DNA from: a bacterium
GTDB lineage: Bacteria > SZUA-79 > Acidulodesulfobacterales > Acidulodesulfobacteraceae
Assembly: GCA_021821565.1 (NCBI GenBank)
Contig: JAKACI010000081.1
Span: forward strand, 1 to 6,898
Direction: 5' to 3'
DNA: 6,898 nucleotides
Each line of letters opens with the position of its first letter. The stretch's first letter is position 1. The translations under genes and the position numbers were made by a program. This document shows, piece after piece, positions 1 to 5,672 of the stretch. Under the pieces are notes generated by a model, which did no database searches, had not been told where the DNA came from, and was given only the letters and a program-made list of their open reading frames with translations.

Positions 1-1063
1 CTAAATATGAATCTAAAAGATATGAACAAAACTTAGTAGATGAATCAATGAAACCGCCGCTATTTTTAAATACTTCAGAAATATCGGCGAAAATATAAAA
101 AGCTCCGTCCGGTCTGACAGGTTTAATGGTTTTTATTTCATTTTCAAAAAAATCTAACATATAATTTCGTCTTTTTTCAAATTCTTCTTTCATCTTCATA
201 GTAAAATCAAGATTGCCTTTTAAAGCTGCGAGCGCTCCGTATTGTGCGAACGATGTAGGATTTGAAGTGCTTTGCGATTGAAGATTATTCATAGCTGAAA
301 TTATTTCCTTATGTCCTGCCGCGTAACCTATTCTAAAACCCGTCATAGAATAAGTCTTAGATACCGCATTAACCGCTACGGTATTTTCTTTTAATGATTT
401 ATCAACCATTAAAACATTAAAAAATTTTTTATCGTCAAATATTATCTTTTCATATATATCGTCCGTAATTATCAAAATATCTTTTTCAATTGCAAACATT
501 GCAATTTCTATAAGATCCTTTTCATCTAACAATACTCCCGTGGGATTTGAAGGACTGTTTATAATAACTGCTTTAGTCTTTAAGCTGAAACTTTCCTTAA
601 GCATATCAAGATTAAATTTAAAATTATTGGAGGAGGTATCTGCAAGAACAGGAACTCCGCCTGCAAGTTTTACTATTTCAGTATAAGACACCCAGTAAGG
701 AGAAGGTATTATAACTTCATCTCCATCATTTAATAAAACCATAAATAAATTATATAAACTGTGTTTGCCGCCGCAAGAAACTAAAATTTCATTATTTTCA
801 TAATTAACGCCGTAATCGGTTAAAAATTTATCGTGAATAGCATTTTTAAGCTCATCAATACCTGAAACAGGGGTATATTTTGTAAAACCTTTATCAAGAG
901 CGTCCTTTACCGCATCTTTTATATAAGAAGGCGTGTCAAAATCAGGTTCTCCCGCACCGAAACTTACGATATCTTTACCTTCCGATTTAAGTTTTTTAGC
1001 TTTTGCAGTTATCGCAAGAGTGGCGGAAGGTTTAATTAAAGATGCCCTACATGAGAGTTTCAT
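1..1063 (-). CDS. Class I PLP-dependent aminotransferase (aspartate aminotransferase type), C-terminus cut by window edge
   Basis: The enzyme probably transfers an amino group between aspartate (or a related amino acid) and 2-oxoglutarate in the cytoplasm, using pyridoxal phosphate. About 354 residues are visible; the frame is still open at base 1, and relatives of about 390-400 residues suggest some 40 are missing. Visible motifs are GEPDF (38-42), YTP.SG (63-68), PYWVSY (122-127), NSPSNPTG (169-176), DDIYE (201-205) and SKTYSMTGFRIGY (235-247), where Lys236 is the predicted Schiff-base lysine and Arg244 a phosphate ligand. The pattern fits the I-gamma subgroup, which includes Thermus aspartate aminotransferase and aspartate/prephenate aminotransferases, so exact substrates are open. 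The C-terminal substrate-carboxylate arginine lies outside the window. Two ATGs are adjacent (1066 and 1063); I chose 1063 because AAAGGAGA then has a 6-nt spacer and the family usually starts M-x-L-S. The gene overlaps coaD by 17 bp. Confidence 0.93.
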   Translation of the reverse strand, partial: MKLSCRASLIKPSATLAITAKAKKLKSEGKDIVSFGAGEPDFDTPSYIKDAVKDALDKGFTKYTPVSGIDELKNAIHDKFLTDYGVNYENNEILVSCGGKHSLYNLFMVLLNDGDEVIIPSPYWVSYTEIVKLAGGVPVLADTSSNNFKFNLDMLKESFSLKTKAVIINSPSNPTGVLLDEKDLIEIAMFAIEKDILIITDDIYEKIIFDDKKFFNVLMVDKSLKENTVAVNAVSKTYSMTGFRIGYAAGHKEIISAMNNLQSQSTSNPTSFAQYGALAALKGNLDFTMKMKEEFEKRRNYMLDFFENEIKTIKPVRPDGAFYIFADISEVFKNSGGFIDSSTKFCSYLLDSYL

Positions 1064-1583
1064 CATGGTCTCCTTTGGAATATAATTTTTGAAGTTCTTC
1101 AGATATTAAAAGCGGCACCATAGATGAAACATCTCCTCCGAGTAAAGATATTTCTCTTACGATAGTAGAGCTTAAAAATGAATATTTTTCCGCCGTCATC
1201 ATAAATATAGTTTCAATATCGGGATTTAATGTTCTGTTAGTCGTTGCAAGCTGCAACTCATATTCAAAATCGGACACCGCTCTTAGTCCTCTAATTATCA
1301 CTCTTGCATTAATACTTTCGACAAATTTTATAAGAAGACCTTTAAGCGCAACAACTTCAACTTTGCCGCCGTCTATTTCGTTAATATCCGCTATCGTATC
1401 TCTAATAAGTTTTACTCTTTCATCTTGCCTGAAAAGATAAGGCTTTTTCTTATTGCATGCAACCGCAATAATAACTTTATCAAAAATATTAAGACTTCTT
1501 TTTAAAATATCAATATGACCAAAAGTAACGGGGTCAAATGAACCCGGATATACTGCCACATTTTTCAATTGATAATTTGTCAT
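1047..1583 (-). CDS. coaD: Phosphopantetheine adenylyltransferase (CoaD)
   Basis: CoaD transfers the adenylyl group of ATP to 4'-phosphopantetheine, giving dephospho-CoA, the penultimate step of coenzyme A synthesis in the cytoplasm. The 178-residue product has the nucleotidyltransferase signature AVYPGSFDPVTFGH at 10-23, with the T-x-G-H nucleotide-binding motif at 20-23. It also has the family segment IIRGLRAVSDFEYE in the middle and the C-terminal SSTIVRE segment (Ser-Ser-Thr near residue 140). It is slightly longer than the usual ~160 residues, with about seven extra N-terminal residues and a ten-residue tail that overlaps the next gene. The ATG at 1583 has no clear Shine-Dalgarno sequence; a TTG (residue 6) and a GTG (residue 9) are possible alternatives, but neither has a better site. 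It follows rsmD after 260 bp and runs directly into the aminotransferase gene. Confidence 0.96.
   Translation of the reverse strand: MTNYQLKNVAVYPGSFDPVTFGHIDILKRSLNIFDKVIIAVACNKKKPYLFRQDERVKLIRDTIADINEIDGGKVEVVALKGLLIKFVESINARVIIRGLRAVSDFEYELQLATTNRTLNPDIETIFMMTAEKYSFLSSTIVREISLLGGDVSSMVPLLISEELQKLYSKGDHDETLM
1069..1076 (-). promoter_or_regulatory. Ribosome binding site of the aminotransferase
   Basis: AAAGGAGA lies on the minus strand inside the last codons of coaD. It is 6 nt from the ATG at 1063 but only 3 nt from the ATG at 1066, which favours the downstream start. Its position within coaD suggests translational coupling of the two genes. Confidence 0.7.
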
Positions 1584-1843
1584 AATTGAGAATTTATAAT
1601 AAATAAATTATATTTTTTCAGATTAAATGCAATATTAAATACAATATTTAATTAAATTTTAAATGTTATAAAGCAAATAGCCGTAATCCTATATACTCAA
1701 TTATTTTAATTTTTAAACTTGCGGCTCTTTTAAATTTAGATGCTTGTTTAATTAAATACTTATTTCTTATATTTATTTTTTAACATAATTTAATAAAAAA
1801 AGCAATCAAAAGCCTGCTCCTTATACAAGGATTAACGCAGCTG
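1584..1843. other. AT-rich intergenic region between rsmD and coaD
   Basis: I see no gene in these 260 bp. The sequence is mostly A/T runs. It holds the weak terminator described separately and a long-loop inverted repeat, AGCCGTAA (1679-1686) against TTGCGGCT (1719-1726), which pairs over 8 positions including one wobble around a 32-nt loop. A TATAAT-like hexamer (minus strand, 1607-1612) upstream of coaD could be a -10 box. No matching -35 is clear, and such hexamers are common by chance here. Confidence 0.5.
1795..1818 (-). terminator. Possible weak intrinsic terminator after rsmD
   Basis: Read on the minus strand, AGCAG (1818-1814) pairs with TTGCT (1805-1801) around an 8-nt loop, with one G-T wobble, and is followed at once by a run of seven T residues. 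It lies about 25 bp after the rsmD stop. The stem is only 5 bp, so termination may be inefficient. If real, coaD needs its own promoter. Confidence 0.35.
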
Positions 1844-2458
1844 CTATAAGGCAAGATGTACTTTCTCGTAAAAAGAAAGCGCAGATTTTCCATAAATACT
1901 TTTTTTGGTTAAATAAAATTCCTCATAGTTATCTTTTAGAGTTTCTTTTTTATTATGCTGAACGATTATCGTCAGATTATTATCCATGACTGTATTATTT
2001 TTATTGTTGTTTAAATCGTTGCCTAAGTTACTTAAATAATAACTATCAATAATATTTTCTAAAGATTTTTCGGCTAAATTATAATCATAGGGCGGGTCAA
2101 TAAAAATAAAATTTGGTTTATATGAATTAAAAAGATCTTTATTTATAAATTTATTAGCATCGCCGCAAATTATTTTGGTTTTATCTTTTATATTAAATTT
2201 ATTTGCAATGTTAGATATATAAGAAGTCATTTTATTTAATTTTTCAATAAAAACACAAAATTCTGCGCCTCTTGATAATGCCTCAAAACCAATATTGCCT
2301 GTCCCTGCATAAACATCAAAAAATATTTTTCCCCGTATTTCGCCTGCAATGATATTAAACAAAGCTCCTTTAACAATGTCGGATGACGGGTTAACTTCTT
2401 TTACATTGAAAACATTTGGAATTTTTCTTCCTTTATATAATCCGCTAATTATTCTCAA
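1844..2458 (-). CDS. rsmD: 16S rRNA (guanine(966)-N2)-methyltransferase RsmD
   Basis: RsmD uses S-adenosylmethionine to methylate N2 of G966 (E. coli numbering) in 16S rRNA within assembling 30S subunits. The 204-residue product begins MRIISGLYKGRKI, the typical RsmD N-terminus. It has the SAM-binding glycine motif FDVYAGTGNIGFEALSRGA (47-65), the acidic motif IEK (71-73) and the catalytic DPPY tetrapeptide (121-124) shared by guanine N2-methyltransferases. Between the catalytic motif and the last strands there is an Asn-rich stretch (about 145-161) not usual in the family; it probably forms a surface loop. The start codon is TTG at 2458, supported by AAGAGG 6 nt upstream. The neighbour order rsmD-coaD is common in bacteria. 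It lies 100 bp after the Crp/Fnr gene on the same strand, with no obvious terminator between them. Confidence 0.95.
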   Translation of the reverse strand: MRIISGLYKGRKIPNVFNVKEVNPSSDIVKGALFNIIAGEIRGKIFFDVYAGTGNIGFEALSRGAEFCVFIEKLNKMTSYISNIANKFNIKDKTKIICGDANKFINKDLFNSYKPNFIFIDPPYDYNLAEKSLENIIDSYYLSNLGNDLNNNKNNTVMDNNLTIIVQHNKKETLKDNYEEFYLTKKSIYGKSALSFYEKVHLAL

Positions 2459-2464
2459 TGTTTA

Positions 2465-2470
2465 CCTCTT
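2465..2470 (-). promoter_or_regulatory. Ribosome binding site supporting the TTG start of rsmD
   Basis: AAGAGG on the minus strand stands 6 nt before the TTG at 2458. It supports this non-ATG start, which also gives the conserved RsmD N-terminus. Confidence 0.65.
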
Positions 2471-2558
2471 ACAATTTATCGTATATACATATAAATCATA
2501 TATTTAATTACAGATTATAGTATACATAAAATATTATAATTAGTATAACTCTTTATAA

Positions 2559-3206
2559 TCATTTCTCAATCATTGTTTTTAATTTTTCTCTGTCAATTAT
2601 TTTAATATCTCTTTTATTTAACCTGATAATATTTTGATTAGAAAATTCTCTTAAGGCGCGCGAGACAACTTCCCTTGCCGTTCCTGCAATATCCGCTATA
2701 ATTTTTTGACTTAACTTTTGACCCTCAAAAAGCAATAAAATCTTTCCTATTCTTTCTTGAGTATGTTTTAATGAAAGATCTTCAATTCTACCCGTTAAAA
2801 ATCTTAGCTTATCGGTTAAACTCTTTATAATATTTAATGATATTTCAGGGTATTTAAATATTAAATTTTCCAGATTTTCTTTTGAAAGCAAAAAAACGGA
2901 AGATTTAGTTACGGCATCTGCAGAGGCAGGATTCATATTTCCGCTAAATACGGTAACATCATTAAATGATTCGCCTGCATAGCATAACTTTAAAATTTGT
3001 TCTTTTCCGTCTTTTGACGATTTATAAATTTTTATTGTGCCTGTTTTAACAAAATATATGCCGTTTGACTTTTCGCCTTCAATAAATAAATTTTCTTCCG
3101 CTTCATAATTTTCTTCTTTTAGAAAATTACCGATTTCAGCTATCTTATCTTCATTTAAAGTTTTAAAATATTCTATATTTTTTATATAATCCATATTATT
3201 AGTCAT
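2559..3206 (-). CDS. Crp/Fnr-family transcriptional regulator
   Basis: This is a cytoplasmic DNA-binding regulator of 215 residues. An N-terminal cyclic-nucleotide-binding-like beta-roll (about 10-115) is followed by a dimerisation helix (about 115-155) and a winged helix-turn-helix (about 165-190). The phosphate-cassette position reads NPASA (92-96) in place of the Arg-Ser-Ala of cAMP-binding Crp, and there is only one cysteine (Cys75), so neither cAMP binding nor an Fnr-type iron-sulphur cluster is supported. The effector is unknown; DNR-like haem or NO sensing is one possibility. The recognition helix has Arg178, Glu179, Ser182 and Arg183 (E-x-x-S-R as in Fnr), suggesting a TTGA-N6-TCAA-like target. 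I chose ATG 3206 because AAGGGAG lies 9 nt upstream. A longer frame from GTG 3254 would add 16 residues from a hairpin-containing sequence without family resemblance. The upstream region holds two MITE-like elements. Confidence 0.9.
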   Translation of the reverse strand: MTNNMDYIKNIEYFKTLNEDKIAEIGNFLKEENYEAEENLFIEGEKSNGIYFVKTGTIKIYKSSKDGKEQILKLCYAGESFNDVTVFSGNMNPASADAVTKSSVFLLSKENLENLIFKYPEISLNIIKSLTDKLRFLTGRIEDLSLKHTQERIGKILLLFEGQKLSQKIIADIAGTAREVVSRALREFSNQNIIRLNKRDIKIIDREKLKTMIEK

Positions 3207-3215
3207 AAACTTAAT

Positions 3216-3222
3216 CTCCCTT
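3216..3222 (-). promoter_or_regulatory. Ribosome binding site fixing the Crp/Fnr start
   Basis: AAGGGAG on the minus strand is followed by a 9-nt spacer and ATG at 3206. The in-frame GTG at 3254 lies within a hairpin stem, so this site decides the start. Confidence 0.65.
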
Positions 3223-3230
3223 ATCAACCT

Positions 3231-3276
3231 GCTTTTGCAAGCCCCCCTTCCCACTTCTATGAACTGTGGGAGATTG
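3231..3276. repeat. Hairpin block resembling an IS200/IS605-type end (tentative relic)
   Basis: The plus strand carries a C-run (3242-3247), then TCCCAC (3249-3254) pairing with GTGGGA (3266-3271) around an 11-nt loop, then TTGAC (3274-3278 region). The arrangement of a C-rich tract, an imperfect hairpin and a terminal TTGAC resembles right ends of IS200/IS605 elements as I remember them. No tnpA or tnpB coding sequence is present. It sits between element A and the Crp/Fnr ribosome binding site. It could equally be an ordinary hairpin in the 5' leader. Confidence 0.25.
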
Positions 3277-3289
3277 ACAGCATAGCATC

Positions 3290-3497
3290 CCCAAAATTGC
3301 CGATAGAAAATTATTTTTTAGTTTCTAGATGGATGAGCCGTCTAAATGCCGACGGCTTTAAAGCGTACCTGCGCACGCAGGAATGACTTTACTGGTATTT
3401 AAGTTTTCACCCAACAGGTGTCATTCTCGCGAAAGCGGGAATCTAATATTTATATAACTTTAAAGCTATTTTAACAATCTCTATCGGCAATTTTGGG
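3290..3497. mobile_element. MITE-like element A with 18-bp terminal inverted repeats and 5-bp target duplication
   Basis: The 208-bp element starts with CCCAAAATTGCCGATAGA (3290-3307) and ends with its exact reverse complement (3480-3497). It is flanked on both sides by GCATC (3285-3289 and 3498-3502), which fits a 5-bp target-site duplication. It encodes no transposase and has no sizeable ORF, so it is best read as a non-autonomous element moved in trans. The interior carries four short inverted repeats: AGCCGTC/GACGGCT (3336-3342, 3351-3357), CCTGCG/CGCAGG (3368-3373, 3376-3381), CACC/GGTG (3408-3411, 3417-3420) and ATTCTCGC-GAAA-GCGGGAAT (3423-3442). It lies 84 bp upstream of the Crp/Fnr start codon, where that gene's promoter would be expected. 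I cannot name the parent IS family from the sequence. Confidence 0.75.
3368..3443. repeat. Pair of opposed GTCATTC-type palindromic repeats inside element A
   Basis: The right module, 3419-3443, reads GTCATTC then a hairpin with a GAAA tetraloop (CTCGCGAAAGCGGGAATC). It closely matches the dispersed palindromic repeat with a GTCATTCCCGCGAAAGCGGGAATC-like consensus seen in many proteobacteria, including neisserial dRS3-like repeats. The left module, 3368-3387, reads in the opposite direction: CCTGCG/CGCAGG hairpin then AATGAC. The two modules therefore face each other across a 31-bp spacer. Confidence 0.6.
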
Positions 3498-3498
3498 G

Positions 3499-3591
3499 CA
3501 TCATAGTATATAGTATAGTGTATTATATTATAGTATATTTATTAATTTAATAGATTTATTAATTATATTAATTTTAATTATATAATAATAT
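3499..3591. other. AT-only spacer between elements A and B
   Basis: This stretch is almost entirely A and T, with recurring TAGTATA-like units (about 3504-3540) and ATTAATT units. I see no gene. Such DNA could act as promoter or curved DNA, and is a plausible insertion target for elements preferring AT-rich sites. Confidence 0.4.
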
Positions 3592-3750
3592 ATTAACCCA
3601 ACTTCACCACTTTTATTATTCTAAAATTATAACCCGTCGATATTATTACATTTTATTTTTTATTTTGTAGTCCTCATAGACATTTTTATTGCCCCCATAA
3701 ATATAGTAATATCAATATGTTGCTGATAATTATGGTGAAGTTGGGTTAAT
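3592..3750. mobile_element. MITE-like element B with 18-bp inverted repeats ending in TTAA
   Basis: ATTAACCCAACTTCACCA (3592-3609) is repeated as its exact reverse complement at 3733-3750. The core can be read as a 149-bp element with 13-bp inverted repeats CCCAACTTCACCA (3597-3745) flanked by TTAA on both sides, that is a 4-bp duplication of a palindromic target; a TA duplication is also possible. The interior is AT-rich and has no ORF beyond a dozen codons, so there is no transposase. A TTAA target would fit the YTAR preference reported for IS701-type elements, but the family is not proven. The right edge is only 4 bp past the transporter stop codon. A cruciform or RNA hairpin from the paired ends could affect the transporter's 3' end. 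Confidence 0.7.
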
Positions 3751-3754
3751 TAGT

Positions 3755-5179
3755 TTAAATATTAGATTTTGATGTAAATATTATTAAAGAAGCAGTAAGA
3801 CTCAAAATGCCTGCATATAAATATGAATAATCGGCTCCAACCGAATATAGAAGTCCCATAATAATATTACCTCCGAATATTCCGATGCTCCTTGCCGCAG
3901 TGAGAGAGCCCATACTTTTTCCTCTATTATCATTTTTAGAAATTATACTTATAGCCGTGGGTTCCGAGGTCTCTACAAATCCTAAAGATATTCCCAAAAA
4001 AGCTACTGCTACATAATATAATAAAGGGTTTAAAGAAAAAGCAAATACTAAAGCCATTCCTGCCGAACCTATAAATGTAAGAAGATATCCCAATGCAAGC
4101 TTTTTTACAGTTTTTAATATGGTCCTTCCTGCAACTAAACCGGTAAGCGATGTAAAAGCAAAAAATAAAATATAAGAAAGTATTCCTAATTCATCATTTT
4201 TAGAAGACTCCGCGATAGTTAAAATAGGGAATCCAAAACTAAAAGAACTAAAACCGTATAAAGATGTAGCAATTAAAATCCTTTTGAATAAATTATTGTT
4301 TAAATTATGCTCTTTATCGTTTAGATATTTATTTTCATCATTTTTAATATCTAAATCGTTAATTTTGCTTAATTTTTTATTTTCCGCTATTCCGTTGTTC
4401 TGAATTTTACCTACTTGATTCCTATTGTCATTGCTTATTAAATTATTATCGACATTAATTTCATTTTTATTATCATTTTTTATATTTATACCATTAATTT
4501 CATTTTTATTATTTATATCATTTGTATTTTTTATATCATTTGTACTTTTATTTTCTATATTTTGACTTACATCAGGATTATTTATTAATTTTTTTTCAGA
4601 TATTAATATGAGGCAAAAAGTGGACAGTAGAAGCGGCACCGTTGTAATTATCAAAATATATTTTATAGGCGCATGATAAGCAAAAAGAATTAATGCATAA
4701 ATACCGGCAAAAAAACCGCCTGCCTCATCAAGAGCGTGCAAAAAACCAAATGCTCTTCCATAAAATTCTCTAAAAACTGATCTTGAAAGCAGTACTCTTC
4801 TTGACGGAGACCTGAAATTTCTTGCCCACCAGCCTGCAGAAAATAAAGCGACGGCTTCAGCAGGATAAACGCTAAATCCTGTAAAAGAAAGAAGGGGTAT
4901 AAATATATTTCCTATAATAGCAATCTTCTTATGACCGAATTTGTCACCTGCAATTCCTCCGAAATATCCAAAGAAAGCTCCAACGCCATAACTTATAGCT
5001 GATGCTATACCGAAATAAATAATAGAGCTGTGCAGGTCTAATACTAAAAATATAGGAAATATTACCAGAACGGCCTGATAACCTAAATCTGCAAAAAAAG
5101 CGGAGAAGGCTATAAAAAAAACATTGCCGTTAAGCCAGCCGCCGACGGTTTTTTCATTACTGCCCGTAAATACTGCCAT
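3755..5179 (-). CDS. Major facilitator superfamily transporter with Asn-rich central linker
   Basis: This is an inner-membrane secondary transporter of 474 residues (from ATG 5179) whose substrate I cannot name. About six hydrophobic segments precede a hydrophilic linker and about six follow, the classic 6+6 fold. The loop after the second helix has the MFS motif A, G-x-x-x-D-K-x-G-H-K-K (75-85). After it comes a segment with RSPSRR, GRAFGFLHALDEAGG (about 124-155), typical of MFS proteins annotated as efflux permeases. The linker (about 196-296) is about 100 residues, unusually long, and dominated by Asn, Lys, Asp and Ile; it contains internal repeats such as NKNEIN at 224-229 and 237-242. 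A TTG at 5188 would add three residues but has its GGGA only 2 nt away; ATG 5179 has the same GGGA at a long spacing. An AT palindrome lies just upstream, and element B begins 4 bp after the stop. Confidence 0.92.
   Translation of the reverse strand: MAVFTGSNEKTVGGWLNGNVFFIAFSAFFADLGYQAVLVIFPIFLVLDLHSSIIYFGIASAISYGVGAFFGYFGGIAGDKFGHKKIAIIGNIFIPLLSFTGFSVYPAEAVALFSAGWWARNFRSPSRRVLLSRSVFREFYGRAFGFLHALDEAGGFFAGIYALILFAYHAPIKYILIITTVPLLLSTFCLILISEKKLINNPDVSQNIENKSTNDIKNTNDINNKNEINGINIKNDNKNEINVDNNLISNDNRNQVGKIQNNGIAENKKLSKINDLDIKNDENKYLNDKEHNLNNNLFKRILIATSLYGFSSFSFGFPILTIAESSKNDELGILSYILFFAFTSLTGLVAGRTILKTVKKLALGYLLTFIGSAGMALVFAFSLNPLLYYVAVAFLGISLGFVETSEPTAISIISKNDNRGKSMGSLTAARSIGIFGGNIIMGLLYSVGADYSYLYAGILSLTASLIIFTSKSNI
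4453..4544. repeat. Short direct repeats within the transporter linker codons
   Basis: Two pairs of exact direct repeats occur here: a 21-bp unit at 4453-4473 and 4492-4512 (offset 39 bp, 13 codons), and a 15-bp unit at 4512-4526 and 4530-4544 (offset 18 bp, 6 codons). Both offsets preserve frame. They look like products of slippage or recombination that lengthened the Asn-rich linker. Confidence 0.7.
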
Positions 5180-5672
5180 ATCTTTCAAATTCCCATTATA
5201 ATATATACATATATAATAAATATTATATATGTATTAAATTAACTATAAATTACCGATATAAAAGTTTAACGGAATTATTCACTTGATAAAGCATCTCTTT
5301 AAAAAGAAATTAAATCTTTATCTTTATATATTATTAAGCATGAGAAAGCGTTGAGATTGTCTATACAAATAAAACCTCTGAAAATTTTAAAACAAAATAA
5401 ATGGGAATAAATGACCTTTCCTTTGTCAAATGCATATAGCGAAAGTTTAATTCTGGATAACCGTTTCGCTTTCTGCTTATAGCCTCGCGAAGTTTCATAG
5501 TGAGATTAAATTTATTAGTTTTGTTTTTATATGACTCATGCCTCCATAAGAATGGCGGCGTATTATTATTTAAAAAATTATTCTTTAATACGTCAGCCGC
5601 TTACCGCTTACTATAATAATATATACAATTTCAAAATCTGTATTATTGTTTAATATACCAATGTGTCAGGCG
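5180..5672. other. 493-bp intergenic region between the chemotaxis receptor and the transporter
   Basis: No convincing gene is present. From the receptor side: AT-rich sequence after the stop; a bulged hairpin GCGGC-GTATTA (5555-5565) with TAATAC-GTCA-GCCGC (5586-5600); a less AT-rich block (about 5435-5500) with a 7-bp stem AGCGAAA/TTTCGCT (5438-5444, 5464-5470); a 45-codon minus-strand ORF (5498 to 5361) without a ribosome binding site; and the AT palindrome next to the transporter. No terminator with a T-run is obvious after the receptor gene. Confidence 0.5.
5205..5234. promoter_or_regulatory. 30-bp AT palindrome upstream of the transporter, possible operator
   Basis: ATACATATATAATA (5205-5218) and TATTATATATGTAT (5221-5234) are perfect inverted arms of 14 bp with a 2-bp centre. 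The palindrome starts 25 bp upstream of the ATG and abuts a TATAAT hexamer (minus strand, 5200-5195). A repressor operator overlapping the promoter is a reasonable reading. The extreme A/T content makes chance palindromes more likely than in average DNA, and no regulator gene is adjacent except the Crp/Fnr protein downstream. Confidence 0.4.

Noticed and set aside
1679..1726. Inverted repeat AGCCGTAA/TTGCGGCT as a terminator
   Set aside because: The 32-nt AT-rich loop and absence of a T-run on the minus strand make it a poor terminator, and no plus-strand gene needs one.
3207..3254. GTG start at 3254 adding 16 residues to the Crp/Fnr protein
   Set aside because: The extension is translated from a C-rich hairpin block, has no family resemblance, and the ATG at 3206 has a good AAGGGAG site 9 nt upstream.
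3499..3591. Replication origin suggested by the AT-only stretch
   Set aside because: No DnaA boxes or origin-linked genes are visible, and AT-only spacers occur throughout this window.
4291..4593. CRISPR-like or tandem repeat array
   Set aside because: The repeats are short, irregular, in-frame and inside an open transporter gene; they encode a low-complexity linker.
5180..5188. TTG start at 5188 for the transporter
   Set aside because: The only purine-rich site would be 2 nt from it. ATG 5179 is preferred, though its own site spacing is long, so the choice is not certain.
5531..5653. Plus-strand ORF of 40 codons starting ATG at 5531
   Set aside because: It has no ribosome binding site, overlaps the bulged hairpin, is rich in Tyr and Asn as expected for random AT-rich DNA, and resembles nothing I recognise.
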